Shown: positions 43,799 through 56,560, numbered from the stretch's first letter. The stretch: DNA of 64,000 nucleotides from Flavobacteriales bacterium (GCA_023957375.1 JAMLHB010000002.1:310001-374000); one strand, 5' to 3'. Notes: generated by a model from the letters alone, not told the origin. Numbers and translations are program-made.

Positions 43799-45478
43799 CT
43801 ACGGCGCGGGATCCTTCCTTCGAAGGACCGCCCTTCCCGCCGCCACCAACAGCAATACCAAGGTGGCGGCATAGGCTCCCTTGCCGATGTAATCGCCGTG
43901 GAGCACGAAGAAGGTCAAGTCGTGCCGGAGGAGCACTTCGCTCTTGATGGCTGCGGGCACCCACCAGTCCGTTGTTTGGTGCATGTCCCCGCGCTGGTCG
44001 ATGAAGCAGGAGATGCCGGTGTTTGCACTGCGGGCCACGTCGCGGCGGGTTTCCACCGCCCGCAGCTTTCCGTACAGCAGGTGCTGGTGATAGCCGGGGG
44101 TATTGCCCCACCATCCGTCATTGGTCATGATCACTAGCAGGTTGGCTCCATTGCGCACGTGGGCGGCTACATGGTCGCCATAAATGCTTTCATAGCAAAT
44201 GATCGGGGCCGCGCCGATCGGTTGGGGGCCGCTCCAAATCACCTCCCGGTCCTGTTGGGTGCCCAAGCTGCCGGTGGTACCGCCCAGGTCTATGGCCAAG
44301 CCACCCAAGGGGCCCAGCACCTTTTCGAAGGGCATCAGCTCCACGCCCGGCACGAGCTTGGATTTGTTGTAGTCCTCCACGGTGCCGTCGGCGCGCACCA
44401 ACAAGGCGGCGTTGTAGGCATCAAAAGCGCGGTCCATGCCCTCGAGAACGCGTGCGGACACCGGGTATTCAGCGCCAGGCGGGTACAACCTGGCAGCGGA
44501 CATGCCCGCAATAACCGCCGCCTTGGGCCAGGGCTGGAGGAAATCATGGATGCGGGCCACGCTTCGGCTTCCGCGCATGTCGTTCTCCCAAAGGCCGTGG
44601 AACACCAGGCGTCCGCGGTCGTTGGAGATCGTGGTCGGCTCCTGGAGGGCTGTTTCAGGCATCACCACCAAGGCCGTGGCGCTGTCCATCAATGGCCTGG
44701 CCTGGCCGAGCATGCGCTCCAACTGGTCCATGGGGTCGATGGCGCCGAATTTCTCCTTGTACGGGTCGATGTTCGGTTGCACCACCACCACTTCGGCGGA
44801 GATGCCCCGCTCCTGGAACGTGGCGTAGCGCAGGAGCGATCCGGCCCATGGCACGGCCACCACCAGCACGGCGGCCAGCGCGGGCTTCGTGATGGCCTGC
44901 TTCACCCCCTTGGCGCCCCTGATCGCCACGCGCAGCACCATGATGTTGGCCGCCCATACCCAAATGGTTCCCCCGAGATGGCCGGTCACCTCATACCACT
45001 GCACCCATGCCGTATGGCCGGCGAAGGCATTGCCCAAGGTGAGCCACGGCCAGCTGAGGTCCCAGTGCATGTGGAAGCGTTCGAAGGCTAACCAGAACAC
45101 CATGAGGGACCAACGGGCCGCCCCCCCTCCGATGCTTCGCCGCACGATGCGGAACAACAACCAGGGCACGGACATCACCAGCACGTTGCCCACATTGGGG
45201 CCGATGAGGGTGAAGAGCCGGGTGGCCAAGTGTTCGCTGACGTTGAACAGCCACCAGGTTGTGGCCCCGTTCCACACGAGCAGGGCCAGCATCACATAGG
45301 GCATGAAGTTGCGCGGCCGCTCCCTTTCCGGGCTTCGGGCGAAGACCTCCTCGGCCCACAACAGGGGTACCCATGCGATGAAGATCAACGGAGTGATGCC
45401 CCCCGTACCAGGCCATGCCAACGCCAGCAGCACCCCGGTAAGCAGGGCGCAGCGCAGGTAGAAGGTGCGGTGCCGCAT
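43799..45478 (-). CDS. lnt: Apolipoprotein N-acyltransferase
   Basis: A 559-residue inner-membrane enzyme that N-acylates the lipidated Cys of lipoproteins. The N-terminal half has several membrane helices (LLALAWPGTGGITPLIFIAWVPLLW and others). The nitrilase-like periplasmic half carries the Glu-Lys-Cys triad: Glu in VVMPETALQEP, Lys in NKSKLVPGVELMPFE and Cys in APIICYESIYG. NDGWWGNTPGYHQHL is also typical. One more membrane helix is at the C-terminus. It is somewhat longer than E. coli Lnt, as usual in Bacteroidota. Confidence 0.94.
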   Translation of the reverse strand: MRHRTFYLRCALLTGVLLALAWPGTGGITPLIFIAWVPLLWAEEVFARSPERERPRNFMPYVMLALLVWNGATTWWLFNVSEHLATRLFTLIGPNVGNVLVMSVPWLLFRIVRRSIGGGAARWSLMVFWLAFERFHMHWDLSWPWLTLGNAFAGHTAWVQWYEVTGHLGGTIWVWAANIMVLRVAIRGAKGVKQAITKPALAAVLVVAVPWAGSLLRYATFQERGISAEVVVVQPNIDPYKEKFGAIDPMDQLERMLGQARPLMDSATALVVMPETALQEPTTISNDRGRLVFHGLWENDMRGSRSVARIHDFLQPWPKAAVIAGMSAARLYPPGAEYPVSARVLEGMDRAFDAYNAALLVRADGTVEDYNKSKLVPGVELMPFEKVLGPLGGLAIDLGGTTGSLGTQQDREVIWSGPQPIGAAPIICYESIYGDHVAAHVRNGANLLVIMTNDGWWGNTPGYHQHLLYGKLRAVETRRDVARSANTGISCFIDQRGDMHQTTDWWVPAAIKSEVLLRHDLTFFVLHGDYIGKGAYAATLVLLLVAAGRAVLRRKDPAP

Positions 45479-45561
45479 GCGCCGAAAGTAATTGCAGGGA
45501 GGTGTTCCGGTGCCGGTTCATCCTGCAGGGCAGGAACATGCGGCAACGCGCGGAACGTGGG

Positions 45562-48500
45562 CTACCGGAGCAGGTACATTTTGCCGAACCCCTTGGTGAA
45601 GAAGCTTCCCGCTCCCCCATCGCGGTATTCAATGTCCTGCCCGTGAAGCTGTGCCAAGACGCGGTACAGGTATACGCCCCGGGCCAACCGGTCGCCAAAC
45701 TGGTCGGTGCCGTCCCAAGCGAAGTCGGTGATGTTTCGCCCCACGTGCAGCGGCCCCAGTTCGGCCATGGACACCTCGCGCACCACGCGGCCGGTAACGG
45801 TCATGATCTGGATGCGCATGGCCGTCGGCACCTCGCGCCCGGTGAGGGTGAACACAAAGCGTGTGCTGGTGGTGAACGGGTTGGGGTAATTGAGCACCTC
45901 GGTGATGGTGGGCCTGTTGATCACTTCGAAATTCACGCTGTTGTCGCGGTCGCCGCTGTTGTTGCGGCTTTTGTCCGTGGCCCTCACCATGATGCGGTAC
46001 TTCCCGTCTTGCATGAGGTTGGGCCTGTAGAACACCTTGCTAAGGTTGTCGGGCCCGGTGGCGGGCACGAATTGCAGCACTTCCTGTCCTCCCTCGTGGA
46101 AATAGATCCGCTTGATGGTGCCCGACGGGTCGGTGAGGAACACCTTGAAGTACAAGGTATCGCCCGGTTCGTTGAGCAGCAGGGTCTGGTTTTCATCCTG
46201 CAGGGTCACCTGGATCTCGGGCTGTGCGCTCACGATGTCCCCGTCCAGGATGTGGATGCCGTCGAAGGTGATGTCGAGGATCGGGTTCTCCAGGTCCTGC
46301 TGGGTAAGGAACCGCAGTTGGGCAATGTTGTTGAAGTGGTGTTGTTCGGGCTGGTCGTAGAGCCCGGTTAGGGTATCCACCGGGTTGGCCTCGATGAGCA
46401 TGGCGTTGGGCCCGGGGAACTGCTGGGTGTTGAACCGGATGGTATCGCGCAGCACGGCGCCCACTGGCAGGGGGGCGTTGTACTTGTAATGCACGCGGTG
46501 CGCCTGGTTGTTGCTGCCGGTGACCCAAGCGGTCATCAGGAGGCTGTCCATGGGCACTTGGCCGATGTTCCGCACGGCCACCATCACCTCCGCGTCCTGG
46601 CCCTGGAACAGGCTGTCCACCATCACGTGCAGGCCCGAGGGGGGATCGATAGCGCATTCGGGCGCGGGCACCCCCAGCAACTGCCATCGCTTGAGCTGTG
46701 CGGGCAGGGGTGTTTCCGCCGTGTCGTTCCAGAAATATCCTTTCAGCCTGAGCTGTGGATACTGCTGTGCGGTGAGCAGCGGTTGCAGGTCCACGTCGCC
46801 GCTGTGGTCCGTGAACTCCATCAGGGGGGCTTCGGCGCCTTGCGGGGTGATGCCGGCCAATTGCACCTTGGTGCTGTCGTTGCCCAGGACGGGCTTGGCC
46901 TGCCAGCTCAGGCCTTGCCATGCCGTTGCCGCATTGCTGCGCGGGGCCTGCATCGTGCCACTGCGGCTATTGAGGTGCATGTAGGCCGTCATTTGGACCA
47001 GGGCATCGCGGGTGTTCCCCCACACTTCCTGCACCGAGGAGGGATCGCCCTTCTTGCAGAAGAAGATATACGGCACCGTATCGGGCACGGTGCCATTGGC
47101 CAAGTTGGTGGCCCCCAGCGCGGCCAGCGCGGCCATGGCATTGCTGTTTTCCAAAGCGGTGCGCTGCAGCCGCAGATACGTATGCACCAACACGTAATAG
47201 CCGTCCGGGATCACGTTGGAAAGCATGTAGGCCATGGTATCCATTCGTTGCTGCTGATGGTACCAGAACACGAAGTTCTTTTCGCTCCTTGCCCGGCAGC
47301 TTCCGTTCCTGTTCACCTGGCCGAAATCATACCCCACCCCGTTGTACTGCGTCACCCATGTGCTGAAATCAAAGGGGTCCACCACGCTCACGTTCATGGA
47401 AGCGTACGGCCCGCACCCGCCGCTTTCCTCCATGCCCAGGTCCTTGAGCCAATAGCATTGCACAAAGCTCTCGCCGCGCACTTCGCAAGTGATCTGGTGG
47501 TCGCCGCCAAAGAACTCGAACTGCCGCTCCGGCCGGTCGTAGTTCAACAAATTGAAGCCGTCGTTCTTGAACTGGAAGAAATGCGATTGCCCCCACCCGG
47601 TTTTCCCGGCAATGTGCTGGAAGGAGGATTCGTGCCAGTTGTAGCCGCCCTGGCCCGCGCTGTCCAGGGTGCAGCGCCAAAAGAAAACCACGCTGTCACG
47701 CACGCTGTTGATCGCGTACACCGGACCAGGCTGCCATTCCACCACCCCGCCCGGCGCCACCAGCGTGTGCTGTTCCATGAGGGGGCTGTTGAACAAGTCG
47801 GTGGTGTCGATCTGAAAGATGTAGGCCCTGGGCGGCGCGAAGGGGTCGCCGGTACTGGCCCTGAGCATGGGCGCAGGCTGGGACACGATGGCAAAGTCGT
47901 ACGGTTCCACCGGTAGCAGATCCCCTGCGGTGATGGTGATGCGCTTGGTCACTTGGTTGTTGCCCGTATCGTCCAGTTCGGCGATCAGGTCGGGGTCCAG
48001 GTCCAGGCGAACGTTCAGGTCGTTCATGCCCAGGCCTGCGGATCCCACTTTCACCGGAAGGGTGAACACCACGGTGTCCTGGAAGCTGTTCAATGTGACC
48101 TCCTGTACCTGCGCGGGGACCATGACTCCCTCGGCCACCATGGTGCGCTGCAGGACTACGGTGAACGGTTGCCCCGTACCCTTTCCGATGTTCCTGAAAG
48201 CCACCTTTACTTGGAAGGAGTCCAGGTCGGCGGTCACTTGTTCGGGGATCAGGGTGATATCCTCGGCCTTCACCTCCAGGTCCGACCATTGGGGCGAGTT
48301 CATCACTAAGGCGGGATCGCCGTGCAGGGTCATTGTTTCACCGCTGTTGAGCGCCTCAATGGTGTTTTGGCTGAGCTGGTGGAAGGCCGCAAAGCGCATG
48401 TGGTCGCCGATGGCCTTGCCGTAGTTCACCTGGCTGAAGCTTTTGTAGAACTCGCGCGAGTATTCGGCCAGCCTGTTGGAGAGCCCCACGTCGGTGGACG

Positions 48501-50637
48501 AAAGGAAGGCGCTGGCGCCGGCGTTCTCCTGGAGCACGAAGAGCTCGCTGGCACTGGAGGGGTCGTACAAGTGGATGTTGCCGGTATAGCACGAGTTGCC
48601 CAGGATCATGGGGTACTTGCCGTGCCAATCGTAGTTGGAGGGCACATCGATCGTAATGTCGAAACCGCCGCCGTAGGCGTGTGCGAAGAAGGTCATCATC
48701 GTCACGCCCTGGCCGATCATGTCGGCCACGCTGTCCGCGGTGATCTGCTGGATCACATCGGCGCTGTTCTTGGAGAACTTGGTGACCTTTCCGTAGAAGA
48801 AGGAATCCTCGGCCAGTACTTGGAAGCTTTGCAGGGCGGCGTCGAACTGGTTCCATTGCTGCTGGTTGAACCCTCCCCGGAAGTGGAGGATGTTCTTCAT
48901 CCAGGCGGCCGGTGGCTGGCTTTCCTGGGATTCCACCTTTTGCAGGTAGTGGAGCACTTGCTCCGGTGTACTGGCCGCCAAGCGGCCCACCGGCACGGAG
49001 AGGTAGGCCGGCTGATCCCCCGCGAGGTTCAGCCCGAACATCATGTCGCTGCACGGCCAGCCGATGCTGGGTACCAAGCATGCTGCCGACGCCAACGGAT
49101 CGTTACGATAGCCCTTTTGGTAGGAAAGTCCGCCCGTTGCGTGTGGCTGAACGGACTTGCCCACCAGGAACAGGTAGCGCGGCCGGGAGGGCGCGTGGTC
49201 GTACACGTAGCGCAGGTAGTTTCGGATGGCCAACGGATGTTGCCTTACTCCGGCAGCAAATTGGTCGTACAGTTGCTCCACGTCGGCCACCACGGTGTTG
49301 TGGCGGTTGTACGGGTTGGTTTGCCTGTAATTGGCGTATTGGGCGGCGGCGGCCATCACCTTGGGGTGGGTCACGATCACTTCCGCCGAGTCGGGCAGGT
49401 TGGCACCGAAGTCGGTGAAGAAGCCGTTTCCGTTCACGGCAGCCACGGAGGTAACGGGAATTGCCCCGACGATGGTGGCTGCCCAAATGCGCATGTCCTG
49501 TGCGCTCGGTGGCAGCACGGCCCTTAGGCCTCCCGGCACCTGAACGGGTTGGATGCGGTGCATGCCATCGGGCGCTTGTGCGTAGATCACCGGGAAGGTG
49601 CTCATGGTCAGGGCCATCATCAGGCTATCGCCTCCCGGTTGGCCGGGCACCTCCATGTTGGCTTGGTGGTTGAAGGCGAAGATGCTCGGGTAGCGTATGC
49701 TTTGCCACGCGGGGGCCGAGGCGTCCCAATAATCCGGTGCGAGGAGGTCGCACGTCAGGTCATGCACGGCCGTTATGCTCACGGTGGTGCTGGCTCCGGA
49801 TACCGATCCCGGCGGCAGTTCAAACGCGTACTTCAAGAGGGCATAGCCGTTGAAGATGGTATCGGCATATACGGTACTGCCGTGCTTCATCCGGAGGTGA
49901 TGGTCCGCGCATCCGTATCCGCCCGGATTGTTCAGGCTGGCCAATGCCAAACTCCAGGTGGATGGCGGTGCGTCCGCACCGGTGTACAAGCCGGGCACCG
50001 CCAGATTATAAGTATTGGTGGCATCGTTTCCGGTGGCAATGAGGGCTACGTAATTGAAGTAGCCTTCGGCTTCGTTCATCTGGCTGATGGAAGCACCTAG
50101 CGGCGTGCGCTTGCCGGTTTGGTAGCCGGAGGTATAGGACAGCATGGTAGTGCCGAAGCAATAAGGCAGCGGTGTGTAGGCCGCCCAGTTGGAACTGCCC
50201 GAAACGGTCGCCCGCCGCGCTTCGCCCTGCGGCCCCCATGTGAGGTAGTAGCGTATGGTGTCGTTGTAGAGGGAGTAGTAGGGATTGTTGATGTGGGCGG
50301 GGTCGTCCCACAGGGTGCTGTCCAGCCAGGCATCGTTCTTCGCCCCTACGAACTCGATGAAATCCCCGCTATTGAACACTCCGTCCGCATCACCTTCCAC
50401 GTGAATGGGCACCTGCCTGCCCCTGGCATACAACTGGATGTTGCGCGGATCCACCGACTGCAGGGGAAAACCCGCCGCGGAAAGCGTGGCGGAATCGATC
50501 CGGAAGATGCCTTCCTGCCATACTTTGAAGAACCAGTATTCCCTGTCGTAGTGGATCCACTCGTTGCCGTAGGGCCCCTGTGCCGCGGTTTGAAGTCCCG
50601 CAGCCAGCACGGCCGCAACGAGCAGAAATTTCTTCAT
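45562..50637 (-). CDS. porU2: C25 (gingipain-like) cysteine peptidase, PorU2-like putative T9SS sortase
   Basis: A 1691-residue secreted protein. After the signal peptide a PorU-like N-terminal beta-region begins (GNEWIHYDREYWFFKVWQEG). The C25 peptidase domain has the catalytic His653 in FFAHAYGGG and Cys683 in GNSCYTGN, 30 residues apart as in gingipains. CARDB-like Ig domains follow, and the end resembles sorting domains (NYPNPFTTSTRFVFTLTGRE ... GFGKMYLLR). It is longer than classical PorU (about 1160-1300) and is paired with a PorV-type barrel by an ATGA overlap. Classical PorU cleaves sorting domains and attaches cargo to lipid; the alternative sortase role here is inferred from this pairing. 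The many T9SS proteins in the window are possible substrates. Confidence 0.87.
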   Translation of the reverse strand: MKKFLLVAAVLAAGLQTAAQGPYGNEWIHYDREYWFFKVWQEGIFRIDSATLSAAGFPLQSVDPRNIQLYARGRQVPIHVEGDADGVFNSGDFIEFVGAKNDAWLDSTLWDDPAHINNPYYSLYNDTIRYYLTWGPQGEARRATVSGSSNWAAYTPLPYCFGTTMLSYTSGYQTGKRTPLGASISQMNEAEGYFNYVALIATGNDATNTYNLAVPGLYTGADAPPSTWSLALASLNNPGGYGCADHHLRMKHGSTVYADTIFNGYALLKYAFELPPGSVSGASTTVSITAVHDLTCDLLAPDYWDASAPAWQSIRYPSIFAFNHQANMEVPGQPGGDSLMMALTMSTFPVIYAQAPDGMHRIQPVQVPGGLRAVLPPSAQDMRIWAATIVGAIPVTSVAAVNGNGFFTDFGANLPDSAEVIVTHPKVMAAAAQYANYRQTNPYNRHNTVVADVEQLYDQFAAGVRQHPLAIRNYLRYVYDHAPSRPRYLFLVGKSVQPHATGGLSYQKGYRNDPLASAACLVPSIGWPCSDMMFGLNLAGDQPAYLSVPVGRLAASTPEQVLHYLQKVESQESQPPAAWMKNILHFRGGFNQQQWNQFDAALQSFQVLAEDSFFYGKVTKFSKNSADVIQQITADSVADMIGQGVTMMTFFAHAYGGGFDITIDVPSNYDWHGKYPMILGNSCYTGNIHLYDPSSASELFVLQENAGASAFLSSTDVGLSNRLAEYSREFYKSFSQVNYGKAIGDHMRFAAFHQLSQNTIEALNSGETMTLHGDPALVMNSPQWSDLEVKAEDITLIPEQVTADLDSFQVKVAFRNIGKGTGQPFTVVLQRTMVAEGVMVPAQVQEVTLNSFQDTVVFTLPVKVGSAGLGMNDLNVRLDLDPDLIAELDDTGNNQVTKRITITAGDLLPVEPYDFAIVSQPAPMLRASTGDPFAPPRAYIFQIDTTDLFNSPLMEQHTLVAPGGVVEWQPGPVYAINSVRDSVVFFWRCTLDSAGQGGYNWHESSFQHIAGKTGWGQSHFFQFKNDGFNLLNYDRPERQFEFFGGDHQITCEVRGESFVQCYWLKDLGMEESGGCGPYASMNVSVVDPFDFSTWVTQYNGVGYDFGQVNRNGSCRARSEKNFVFWYHQQQRMDTMAYMLSNVIPDGYYVLVHTYLRLQRTALENSNAMAALAALGATNLANGTVPDTVPYIFFCKKGDPSSVQEVWGNTRDALVQMTAYMHLNSRSGTMQAPRSNAATAWQGLSWQAKPVLGNDSTKVQLAGITPQGAEAPLMEFTDHSGDVDLQPLLTAQQYPQLRLKGYFWNDTAETPLPAQLKRWQLLGVPAPECAIDPPSGLHVMVDSLFQGQDAEVMVAVRNIGQVPMDSLLMTAWVTGSNNQAHRVHYKYNAPLPVGAVLRDTIRFNTQQFPGPNAMLIEANPVDTLTGLYDQPEQHHFNNIAQLRFLTQQDLENPILDITFDGIHILDGDIVSAQPEIQVTLQDENQTLLLNEPGDTLYFKVFLTDPSGTIKRIYFHEGGQEVLQFVPATGPDNLSKVFYRPNLMQDGKYRIMVRATDKSRNNSGDRDNSVNFEVINRPTITEVLNYPNPFTTSTRFVFTLTGREVPTAMRIQIMTVTGRVVREVSMAELGPLHVGRNITDFAWDGTDQFGDRLARGVYLYRVLAQLHGQDIEYRDGGAGSFFTKGFGKMYLLR

Positions 50638-51731
50638 GACCCGGGGTGCTTGAAGAGGTCGAAGCGGAGGGAGAAGACGTTGGAATAGAGTGCCACGCTG
50701 TTGTCACCGATGTCGGTGAGGGCGTAATCCAAGGCCACGCTTTTGATCTTCAAGCCCACGCCGATGTTGGGCTGGAAGTTGAGCGAACGCTTGTCGTTGA
50801 TGTCGGTGACGTATTGGAAATTGTTCACCCCTGCACGCAGGAACACCACGCGTGCATAGCCCACTTCCAGGCCCACGCGGGGGTCGCCGCTCCACGTGCT
50901 GGTGGCGATCAAGGTGTTGCGCTTTCGGTCGAAGGTGTTTTCCAGGTTGACCTCGGCGAGCAGGTCCACCTTGCTGCCGATCTTGAATTGGCGGGCCGCG
51001 CCGAGCACCATGCGCGGCAGGGTGACCTCCACGCCGTTCACCGGCAGTTCATTGCCCGTGCGTACGAACACGTCCTGCATGCGTTGGTCCAGGGAGTAGC
51101 TCCAAGCGTTGAAGGTGCTGGTGACGTCGCGCCCCATGGCTGCGAAGCGCCACGGCCCGCGGTCGTACTGCAGGCCGGCATCGAGGCCGAAGCCCCAGGC
51201 CTTGGCGAACTGGCCCACATTGCGGTAGATCACCTTGGCATTGGCGCCCAAGCGGAGGCCCGGCACCTTCAATTTCCGTGCATAACTGATCAGGAAGGCG
51301 TTGTCCGTGGCGGAAAAGCTGGTGATGCGGTCATAGTCGAGGTTGCCGTTGTTGTCGATCAGCTCGGTGGTGTTGGGGATGTTGTCCACTCCGAAGCGCA
51401 GGTAGGAGATGCCGATCACGCTGGCCGAATCGATGGGTTTGGCCACGGCCAAGTAGTCGTACTTGGCGATGCCGGCGAAGTATTCGCTGTGCATGGCGCC
51501 CACCTGCAGGTCCCCCTTCACGCCCAGCAGGCCGGCGGGGTTCCAGTAGCCCGCGGTCACGTCGTTCACAGCGGCCACCTGCGAGTAGCCCATGCCCAAG
51601 GAGCGGGCGCCCACGCCGATGGCCAGGAACTCGTTGCTGTATTTGGGTGCGTCCTGCGCCTGTGCCGCCCCACCTCCAACCAAGAGGCCAACGACCAACA
51701 TCCCCTTGCCAAACCTTCCGGAAAATTCCAT
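50634..51731 (-). CDS. porV2: PorV/PorQ family outer-membrane barrel, PorV2-like
   Basis: A 365-residue outer-membrane protein of the FadL-like PorV group. It has a signal peptide (GGGAAQAQ) and then the family start NEFLAIGVGARSLGMGYSQVA, AVNDVTAGYWNPAGLLG, and a series of amphipathic strands to the C-terminus (FSLRFDLFKHPGS). In T9SS, PorV carries folded substrates from the translocon to the sortase. Its stop overlaps the start of the C25 peptidase gene by four bases, so the two are made together. Divergent from pssA. Confidence 0.87.
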   Translation of the reverse strand: MEFSGRFGKGMLVVGLLVGGGAAQAQDAPKYSNEFLAIGVGARSLGMGYSQVAAVNDVTAGYWNPAGLLGVKGDLQVGAMHSEYFAGIAKYDYLAVAKPIDSASVIGISYLRFGVDNIPNTTELIDNNGNLDYDRITSFSATDNAFLISYARKLKVPGLRLGANAKVIYRNVGQFAKAWGFGLDAGLQYDRGPWRFAAMGRDVTSTFNAWSYSLDQRMQDVFVRTGNELPVNGVEVTLPRMVLGAARQFKIGSKVDLLAEVNLENTFDRKRNTLIATSTWSGDPRVGLEVGYARVVFLRAGVNNFQYVTDINDKRSLNFQPNIGVGLKIKSVALDYALTDIGDNSVALYSNVFSLRFDLFKHPGS

Positions 51732-51807
51732 GTGCTGTGTTATTGACGCAACTTCTAACAGAAGGTGCCCCGCATTATTGCCCGAAAATAGTCAACTTCG
51801 GCCCGCT

Positions 51808-52599
51808 TTGGCACACCTTCCACGGTTACCCGATCTGTTGACCACCGCGAACCTATGCTGTGGGGTGCTTTCCGTACTGTTTGCCGTACAGGGAGAATTG
51901 ACGATCTCCTGTTGGTTCATCTTCATCGCCGCCCTGTTCGACGTGTTCGACGGGCTGGCGGCACGTACCCAGGGCGGGGGCAGCGAATTCGGCAAGCAAC
52001 TGGACAGCCTGGCGGACATGGTGAGCTTTGGCGTGGCACCGGGCTTCCTCGTCCACCAAATGATCGGCAAAGGGTTGACCACTTGGATCTATCTCAGGTT
52101 CCTGACCCCCGACGTGATCCCGTCCCATACCACCTCCCTATTGCACTGGAGCTTATGGCCCGCTTACGTTATTGGGCTGGCCATTCCCATTGCCGCCGCT
52201 TGGCGTTTGGCCAAGTTCAACATCGATACCCGCCAGTCCCACGGCTTCCTCGGACTGCCCACCCCGGCAAACGCGCTTTTCTGGGCAGGGCTGATCATGT
52301 GGATGGTGGAGCAGCGGAGCGGGGAACATGAATCGACAAGGTGGCTGGCGGAGTTCCTGTTCGACCCCGTGGTGATGGCGCCGGTGGTGATCCTTCTCGC
52401 CGCGTTGATGTTGGTGGAGATCCCGCTGCCTTCACTGAAGTTCACGCAAACCGGATGGCGCGGCAACGAGGTGATGTACGTACTTGCCGGCCTTGGGGTC
52501 GTACTGGTGATCGCATTCGGATTCCTTGCCGTTCCTTTGCTGCTGTTCCTGTACCTGACCAGCCCCCTCTGGGGCAAGCTCTTTCCCAAGCCACAATGA
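51808..52599 (+). CDS. pssA: CDP-diacylglycerol-serine O-phosphatidyltransferase
   Basis: An integral membrane enzyme making phosphatidylserine from CDP-diacylglycerol and serine. The CDP-alcohol phosphotransferase motif reads DGLAARTQGGGSEFGKQLDSLAD, fitting DG-x2-AR-x8-G-x3-D-x3-D. Several membrane helices follow. No ATG sits where the family starts; the TTG at 51808 gives AHLPRLPDLLTTANLCCG, which matches the usual N-terminus (about 263 residues). An ATG at 51730 would overlap the divergent porV2 start, so I prefer the TTG. It overlaps purS by ATGA. Confidence 0.85.
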   Translation: MAHLPRLPDLLTTANLCCGVLSVLFAVQGELTISCWFIFIAALFDVFDGLAARTQGGGSEFGKQLDSLADMVSFGVAPGFLVHQMIGKGLTTWIYLRFLTPDVIPSHTTSLLHWSLWPAYVIGLAIPIAAAWRLAKFNIDTRQSHGFLGLPTPANALFWAGLIMWMVEQRSGEHESTRWLAEFLFDPVVMAPVVILLAALMLVEIPLPSLKFTQTGWRGNEVMYVLAGLGVVLVIAFGFLAVPLLLFLYLTSPLWGKLFPKPQ

Positions 52600-52850
52600 A
52601 GACATTCCACGCCGCCATTGAAGTGATGCCGCACGACAACTTGTTGGACCCGCAAGGCAAGGCGGTGGGCGGCAGCATGAAGAACCTCGGCCTGCCGGAG
52701 ATCGGCAACGTGCGGATCGGCAAGCACATTACCCTGCAGGTGGAAGCTGCGGACAAGAAGACGGCCGAGGCCAAGGTGGACGAGGCCTGCCGCAAGTTGT
52801 TGGCCAACTTGGTGATGGAGAAGTACAGCTTCACGGTAACCGAGGGGTAA
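52596..52850 (+). CDS. purS: Phosphoribosylformylglycinamidine synthase subunit PurS
   Basis: An 84-residue protein of the PurS family, the small subunit that bridges PurQ and PurL in the fourth step of purine synthesis. MKTFHAAIEVMPHDNLLDPQGKAV, GLPEIGNVRIGKHITLQVEA and ACRKLLANLVMEKYSFTV match the family over its whole length. It starts inside the stop codon of pssA (ATGA). PurL and PurQ are not in the window. Confidence 0.92.
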   Translation: MKTFHAAIEVMPHDNLLDPQGKAVGGSMKNLGLPEIGNVRIGKHITLQVEAADKKTAEAKVDEACRKLLANLVMEKYSFTVTEG

Positions 52851-52976
52851 GGCGTGGTGCATTGATCATGGAACGTGGCTCTAGTTCGTAGATCGTAGTT
52901 CGCAGTGCATAGTTGAGGGAGGACTGGACGCCCTATGCTCCATTCCCTCCGCCCTATGCCCCACGCACCTAACAAC

Positions 52977-53575
52977 CTATTCCCCGCAATTGCACGGCTG
53001 GGAAAAGAAGATCCGGGTGGACGGCAGCAGGGAGCTGATGCGGTCCATCTCCTTTTGTGAGAATTGGATCACGCGCAGGTCCAAGAAGCGTAGGGCTTTC
53101 ATGCCGCTGATCTCGTCCGGGAAGTCGCCGAGATCATTGCTCCACAGGTTCAGTGAATAAAGTTCCTTCAGGTTGCCGATGCATGCGGGAAGTCCTTCGA
53201 TGCGGTTCTGGTGCAGGTCCAATCGCCTGAGGTGCTTCCACTGGCACACCACGTTGGGGATCTTGGTGAACTTGTTCCGTCCGGCATAGAATTCCTGCAG
53301 GTATTGCAGCTCGTTCATCCAGGCGGGGAGCTCCTTCAATTTATTGCGGCCCAGGTCCAGTGCATTGAGGTTCTTCAACTGGCGCACCGCCTCGGGCACT
53401 TCCCTCAGTTTCTTCCGCGACAGGTCCAGGCGGTACACGCTGTCGGGGACTAGCAGCGCACGTTCCAGGCTGTAGAAGGTGCGCACGCTGTCCAACGCTT
53501 GATGCGGGAGCAATTGGGCCTTTGCCTGCCCGGTGACCAGCACCAACAGGAAGGCGAACAAGGAAGTGCGCATGT

Positions 53576-53579
<4 letters not shown>
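52977..53579 (-). CDS. Exported leucine-rich-repeat protein
   Basis: A 200-residue protein with a signal peptide (MRTSLFAFLLVLVTGQAKAQ) and about five to six leucine-rich repeats of the 23-residue type (VYRLDLSRKKLREVPEAVRQ, LNALDLGRNKLKELPAWMNE, LRRLDLHQNRIEGLPACIGN, LYSLNLWSNDLGDFPDEISG). The repeats are of the plant/Bacteroidota surface kind. It ends with a short Cys pair (QPCNCGE). It starts inside the stop codon of ribF (ATGA), so it is translated behind ribF. The partner is unknown. Confidence 0.85.
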
Positions 53580-56281
<2,702 letters not shown>

Positions 56282-56323
56282 ACGGTGCGTAGTTCGTAGT
56301 TGCCAGTTGATAGGGAGCAATAC

Positions 56324-56560
56324 ATGGACCTGCAGATCATCACCCCGGACAAGGAGCTGTTCAACGGCCAGGCCAAGCGCGTAAGCGTTCCCGGCGTGGA
56401 CGGTAGCATGGGCTTCCTGGACCATCACGCCCCGCTGATCACCGTGCTGAAAGCCGGTGAGGTAAAAGTGACCCTGCCGGAGGGCAAGGTGGAAACCTTC
56501 AGCTTGAAAGGTGGCGTGGTGGAAGTGAGCAAGAACAAGGTGATCGTGCTGGCGGAATAA
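56324..56560 (+). CDS. atpC: F1F0 ATP synthase epsilon subunit
   Basis: A 78-residue epsilon subunit containing only the N-terminal beta-sandwich (LQIITPDKELFNGQAKRVSV, GSMGFLDHHAPLITVLKAG, GGVVEVSKNKVIVLAE). The C-terminal inhibitory helices are absent, as in many Bacteroidota. It lies 42 bases after atpD and is followed by a strong terminator. Its last 29 codons and the terminator are duplicated at 59276. Confidence 0.93.
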   Translation: MDLQIITPDKELFNGQAKRVSVPGVDGSMGFLDHHAPLITVLKAGEVKVTLPEGKVETFSLKGGVVEVSKNKVIVLAE

